The notes beneath the pieces are model-generated. The model did not search any database. It worked only from the letters and a program-made list of their open reading frames with translations, and was not told where the DNA came from. The position numbers were made by a program, and so were the translations under genes. This document shows, in pieces, positions 61,657-64,000 of a stretch of DNA of 64,000 bases. The stretch lies in contig NZ_WNKY01000004.1 of the NCBI RefSeq assembly GCF_009720825.1, positions 124,001-188,000 on the forward strand, in the 5' to 3' direction. The stretch's first letter is position 1, and every line of letters begins with the position of its first letter. The stretch is from Duganella radicis. GTDB lineage: Bacteria > Pseudomonadota > Gammaproteobacteria > Burkholderiales > Burkholderiaceae_D.

Positions 61657-62619
61657 CTACGGCAGCGCGGCCTGCCCATTGGCAGCGGCGGCGATCACGG
61701 CATCCCATGATGGCTGGGCCGGAAACACTTCTTCCAGAAAGCCGAGGAAGGCCCGGACGTTGGGATTGTTGCGACGGCTTTGCGGCCACAGCGCGGTAAT
61801 CGGCGCGCGGTCGATCGCGAATTCGCTCAATACCGGCAACAGCTCGCCACGTGCCACATAGCGCGCGGCGACGTAGGTCGGCGAAATGCCGATGCCGCCC
61901 TGGCTTACCAGCAGCTCGGCAATCGCATCGCTGGTATTGGCGATGGCCCAGCTGCGCGGCGTCATCTCGATCACGCGGCCGCCCACCATGAACGGCCAGC
62001 GCAATACCTGGCCCGAGCTTTGAAATCGGAAGTTCACGCAATCGTGCTGCGCCAGGTCATCCGGATGACGCGGCGTGCCACGCGCGGCCAGATAGGCCGG
62101 CGAGGCAAACGCGCACAGGCGGTGCGAGGCCAGCCGGCGCGAGATCAGCCGCGAATCGGCCAGCTCGCCCACACGGATCGCGACGTCAATCCCTTCCTCG
62201 ATCAGATCCACAAACTCATCGCCAAGGCGCAAATCGATCGACAATTGCGGAAAGCGCGCCTTCAGGCGCGCAAGGTTCGGCGCCAGGATATGCGTGCCGA
62301 CTGGCAGCGCGGCGGCGACCCGCAGCACGCCCGACGGCGCGGCCTTGGCCGTCAACACCGCCTGCTCGATGTCCTCCGCCTCCCGCAACAGCCGCAAGGC
62401 GCGCTCGTGCAAATCCCGCCCCTCCGTCGTCAGCGTCAGCGAGCGCGTGGTGCGGGTGAATAGCGGCAGGCCCAGCTGCTGCTCAAGCCGTTGCACGCTT
62501 TTGCTGACGGCGGATGGCGAAATCGCCAGCGAGCGCGCGGCCGCCGTGTAGCTGCCCAGCGATGCGGCACGGGCAAAAGCAATCAGGCCAGTCAGCCTGT
62601 CCAATCCAATTTGTTCCAT
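61657..62619 (-). CDS. LysR-family transcriptional regulator
   Basis: A 320-residue LTTR of the PecT/CrgA-like group: HTH LIAFARAASLGSYTAAARSL, then ISPSAVSKSVQRLEQQLG and LFTRTTRSLTLT. The effector domain begins GVLRVAAALPVGTHILAP. Divergent from the SDR gene over 105 bases, it most likely controls that gene and itself. The intergenic region is AT-rich and should hold both promoters. Confidence 0.95.
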   Translation of the reverse strand: MEQIGLDRLTGLIAFARAASLGSYTAAARSLAISPSAVSKSVQRLEQQLGLPLFTRTTRSLTLTTEGRDLHERALRLLREAEDIEQAVLTAKAAPSGVLRVAAALPVGTHILAPNLARLKARFPQLSIDLRLGDEFVDLIEEGIDVAIRVGELADSRLISRRLASHRLCAFASPAYLAARGTPRHPDDLAQHDCVNFRFQSSGQVLRWPFMVGGRVIEMTPRSWAIANTSDAIAELLVSQGGIGISPTYVAARYVARGELLPVLSEFAIDRAPITALWPQSRRNNPNVRAFLGFLEEVFPAQPSWDAVIAAAANGQAALP

Positions 62620-62724
62620 AATGGAATGATTAAAACGAATTTCAAGCCAATTGTCAAACCGGTGGCATCACTTTACTCTGGCTTCTGTCAGCGCACTGCG
62701 CGCTTCACTTCTCAAGGAGCTGAA

Positions 62725-63465
62725 ATGAATATCTCGTCTGTTATCCCGTCATCGTTGTCCGGCAAAACCGTGCTGATCATCGGCGGCACTTCCGGTATCG
62801 GCCTGTCGGCCGCGATTCAGGCAAAGGCCGCGGGCGCGGCGGTGATTGTCGCCGGCATGAACGCCGAACGCGCCGCCGCCGCCCAGGCTGAGCACGGCTT
62901 TGCCGGCCACCGGGTCCTCGATGTGACCAGCGAGGCCGACATCGAACGTGGCCTGGCCGATCTGCCGCGGGTGGATCACCTGGTCCTGCTGGCAGGCAGC
63001 TTTGTGGTCGGCAAAGTGCTGGATGCGGAATTGCCAGTGCTGCACCGGGCCTTCGATGAACGCTTGTGGGCGGCCGTGCATGTGATCCGCACGCTGGGCG
63101 ACCGGCTTGCTGCGGACGCATCGATCACCTTCATTTCCGGCGCCCTGGCCGATCGTCCGAACGCCCACGGCACCGCCATGCTTGGCGCCGCCAGCGCCGC
63201 GATGGAAGCCCTGGCGCGCGGCCTGGCGCTTGAACTGGCGCCACGCCGCGTCAACACGCTGTCGCCCGGCCCGATCAAGACACCGCTGTGGGACAAGTCC
63301 CTGGGCGACAACCGCGACGCTTATGTCGTCAGCCTGCAATCGGCGCTGCCACTACAGCGGCTGGGCCATGCCGACGAGGCAGGCGCGGCGGCGCTATTCC
63401 TGATGACCAACAACTACATGAACGGCGCCACGCTCCATGTCGACGGCGGCTCCCGTCTGGTGTAA
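62725..63465 (+). CDS. SDR-fold protein lacking the Tyr-Lys catalytic pair
   Basis: A 246-residue Rossmann protein with the nucleotide-binding GGTSGIG at residues 20-26 and a typical C-terminus (NTLSPGPIKTPLW; NGATLHVDGGSRLV). Ser138 lies where the SDR serine is expected. The YxxxK motif is replaced: AMLGAAS puts Leu153 and Ser157 in the Tyr and Lys positions. It may bind NAD(P) without normal redox chemistry, or use another mechanism. AAGGAG lies six bases before the ATG. The LysR gene is divergent. Confidence 0.9.
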   Translation: MNISSVIPSSLSGKTVLIIGGTSGIGLSAAIQAKAAGAAVIVAGMNAERAAAAQAEHGFAGHRVLDVTSEADIERGLADLPRVDHLVLLAGSFVVGKVLDAELPVLHRAFDERLWAAVHVIRTLGDRLAADASITFISGALADRPNAHGTAMLGAASAAMEALARGLALELAPRRVNTLSPGPIKTPLWDKSLGDNRDAYVVSLQSALPLQRLGHADEAGAAALFLMTNNYMNGATLHVDGGSRLV

Positions 63466-63488
63466 GGACAGCATGCTGCCCCGACCGT

Positions 63489-64000
63489 TCATGGCAGCAG
63501 CATCACCAGTTTGAAATCGTGACGTTGGGCGAGGCGCAGCGTGACTTGGTTAAAGACGAGTTCACCGGCGCGGGGATGGTGGAAGCGGCGCTGGCCGCCT
63601 TCGCGGCTGACCACGTCCTGTGAATGCCACAGGGCTTTGAACTCCGGGCTGTCTTGCGATAGTTCGGCGATCAACGCGGCCAGTAACGGCTCGCCGGCGT
63701 GCTTGCCGATGTCGGCGCGGAATTCGGCCACCAGGCGGTGCGCGCGGTCTTCCCAATCGACGATCAGGCCGCGCGCGGCGGGGCTGCGGAACATGAAGCG
63801 CAGCAGATTGGGCCTTGCCGGCGCGGCCTGTTCCACATCCAGCCAGCCGCCGAACAGGGCCAGCGCGTGTTCGTTCCACGCCACCGCGTCCCATTGACGG
63901 TCCAGCATATAGGCCGGCGCGTCGATGGCGGCGACGATGGCGTCCAGCGATTCACCGCCCTCGGCGTCATCCTCACCATGCTGCGGATCGAGGCGCTCGG
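63489..64000 (-). CDS. XRE-family regulator, MmyB-like C-terminal domain (cut by window edge)
   Basis: Only the C-terminal about 170 residues are in the window; the N-terminal HTH lies beyond the right edge. The visible part matches the MmyB-like ligand-binding domain: APAYMLDRQWDAVAWNEHAL, ARPNLLRFMFRSPAAR, LVAEFRADIGKHAGEP, and FHHPRAGELVFNQVTL near the end. Such regulators control nearby oxidoreductases, so the SDR gene is a possible target. It is convergent with the SDR gene over 23 bases. Confidence 0.85.
   Translation of the reverse strand, partial: ERLDPQHGEDDAEGGESLDAIVAAIDAPAYMLDRQWDAVAWNEHALALFGGWLDVEQAAPARPNLLRFMFRSPAARGLIVDWEDRAHRLVAEFRADIGKHAGEPLLAALIAELSQDSPEFKALWHSQDVVSREGGQRRFHHPRAGELVFNQVTLRLAQRHDFKLVMLLP

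Overview
The window is GC-rich, densely packed chromosomal DNA from a betaproteobacterium, most likely Oxalobacteraceae (Massilia, Duganella, Rugamonas or Janthinobacterium type). The lineage call rests on the order pilB-pilC-pilD-coaE-zapD-yacG-mutT-DUF815-argJ, the lpxC/dciA/secA block, and the pairing of TonB-dependent receptors with secreted hydrolases. It is inferred from gene content; no database search was possible. I saw no rRNA, tRNA, CRISPR array, transposase or prophage.

Region 1 (1-17.9 kb) is mainly nucleoside salvage. It holds deoC (cut by the left edge), deoB and punA on the minus strand, then psuK-psuG for pseudouridine and a LysR regulator on the plus strand. A minus-strand block follows: a TonB-dependent receptor, the DUF969/DUF979 membrane pair and pyroglutamyl peptidase. 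Next come transaldolase and a complete BMP-family nucleoside-type ABC transporter (binding protein, double ATPase, two permeases). A Nudix hydrolase (nudK) coupled to a small cytochrome c, and a DeoR-family regulator, close the region.

Region 2 (18.0-35.0 kb) is the most interesting part. Its minus strand carries two blocks that together read as a nucleic-acid breakdown and purine catabolism locus. The first is a TonB-dependent receptor, a lipoprotein 5'-nucleotidase, a phospholipase-D-fold protein resembling PLD3/PLD4 exonucleases, and an S1/P1 nuclease. The second is puuE, xdhA, xdhB, xdhC, guanine deaminase and an exported adenosine-deaminase-like enzyme, with uraH divergent from puuE. With region 1 this gives a nearly continuous route from polymeric RNA/DNA outside the cytoplasm to nucleosides, bases, urate and allantoate. 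Urate oxidase and OHCU decarboxylase are missing from the window.

Region 3 (35.0-48.6 kb) starts with a TPR-methyltransferase and an APH(3')-like kinase, then a palindromic REPIN-like repeat and a CNNM/CorC membrane protein. The conserved pil-coaE-zapD-yacG-mutT-DUF815-argJ series follows. A response regulator and histidine kinase interrupt it between pilC and pilD, and a second palindromic repeat sits between yacG and mutT.

Region 4 (48.6-56.2 kb) lies between argJ and secA and looks like an accessory insertion. It holds an outer-membrane barrel, a small phosphate-binding-like protein and a PAS histidine kinase. It also holds an esterase and a GH3 beta-xylosidase-like enzyme behind a LacI-type operator.

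Region 5 (56.2-64 kb) is secA, dciA, lpxC, an EamA transporter with an apparent CTG start, a LysR regulator divergent from an SDR-fold protein lacking the catalytic Tyr/Lys pair, and an XRE/MmyB-type regulator cut by the right edge.
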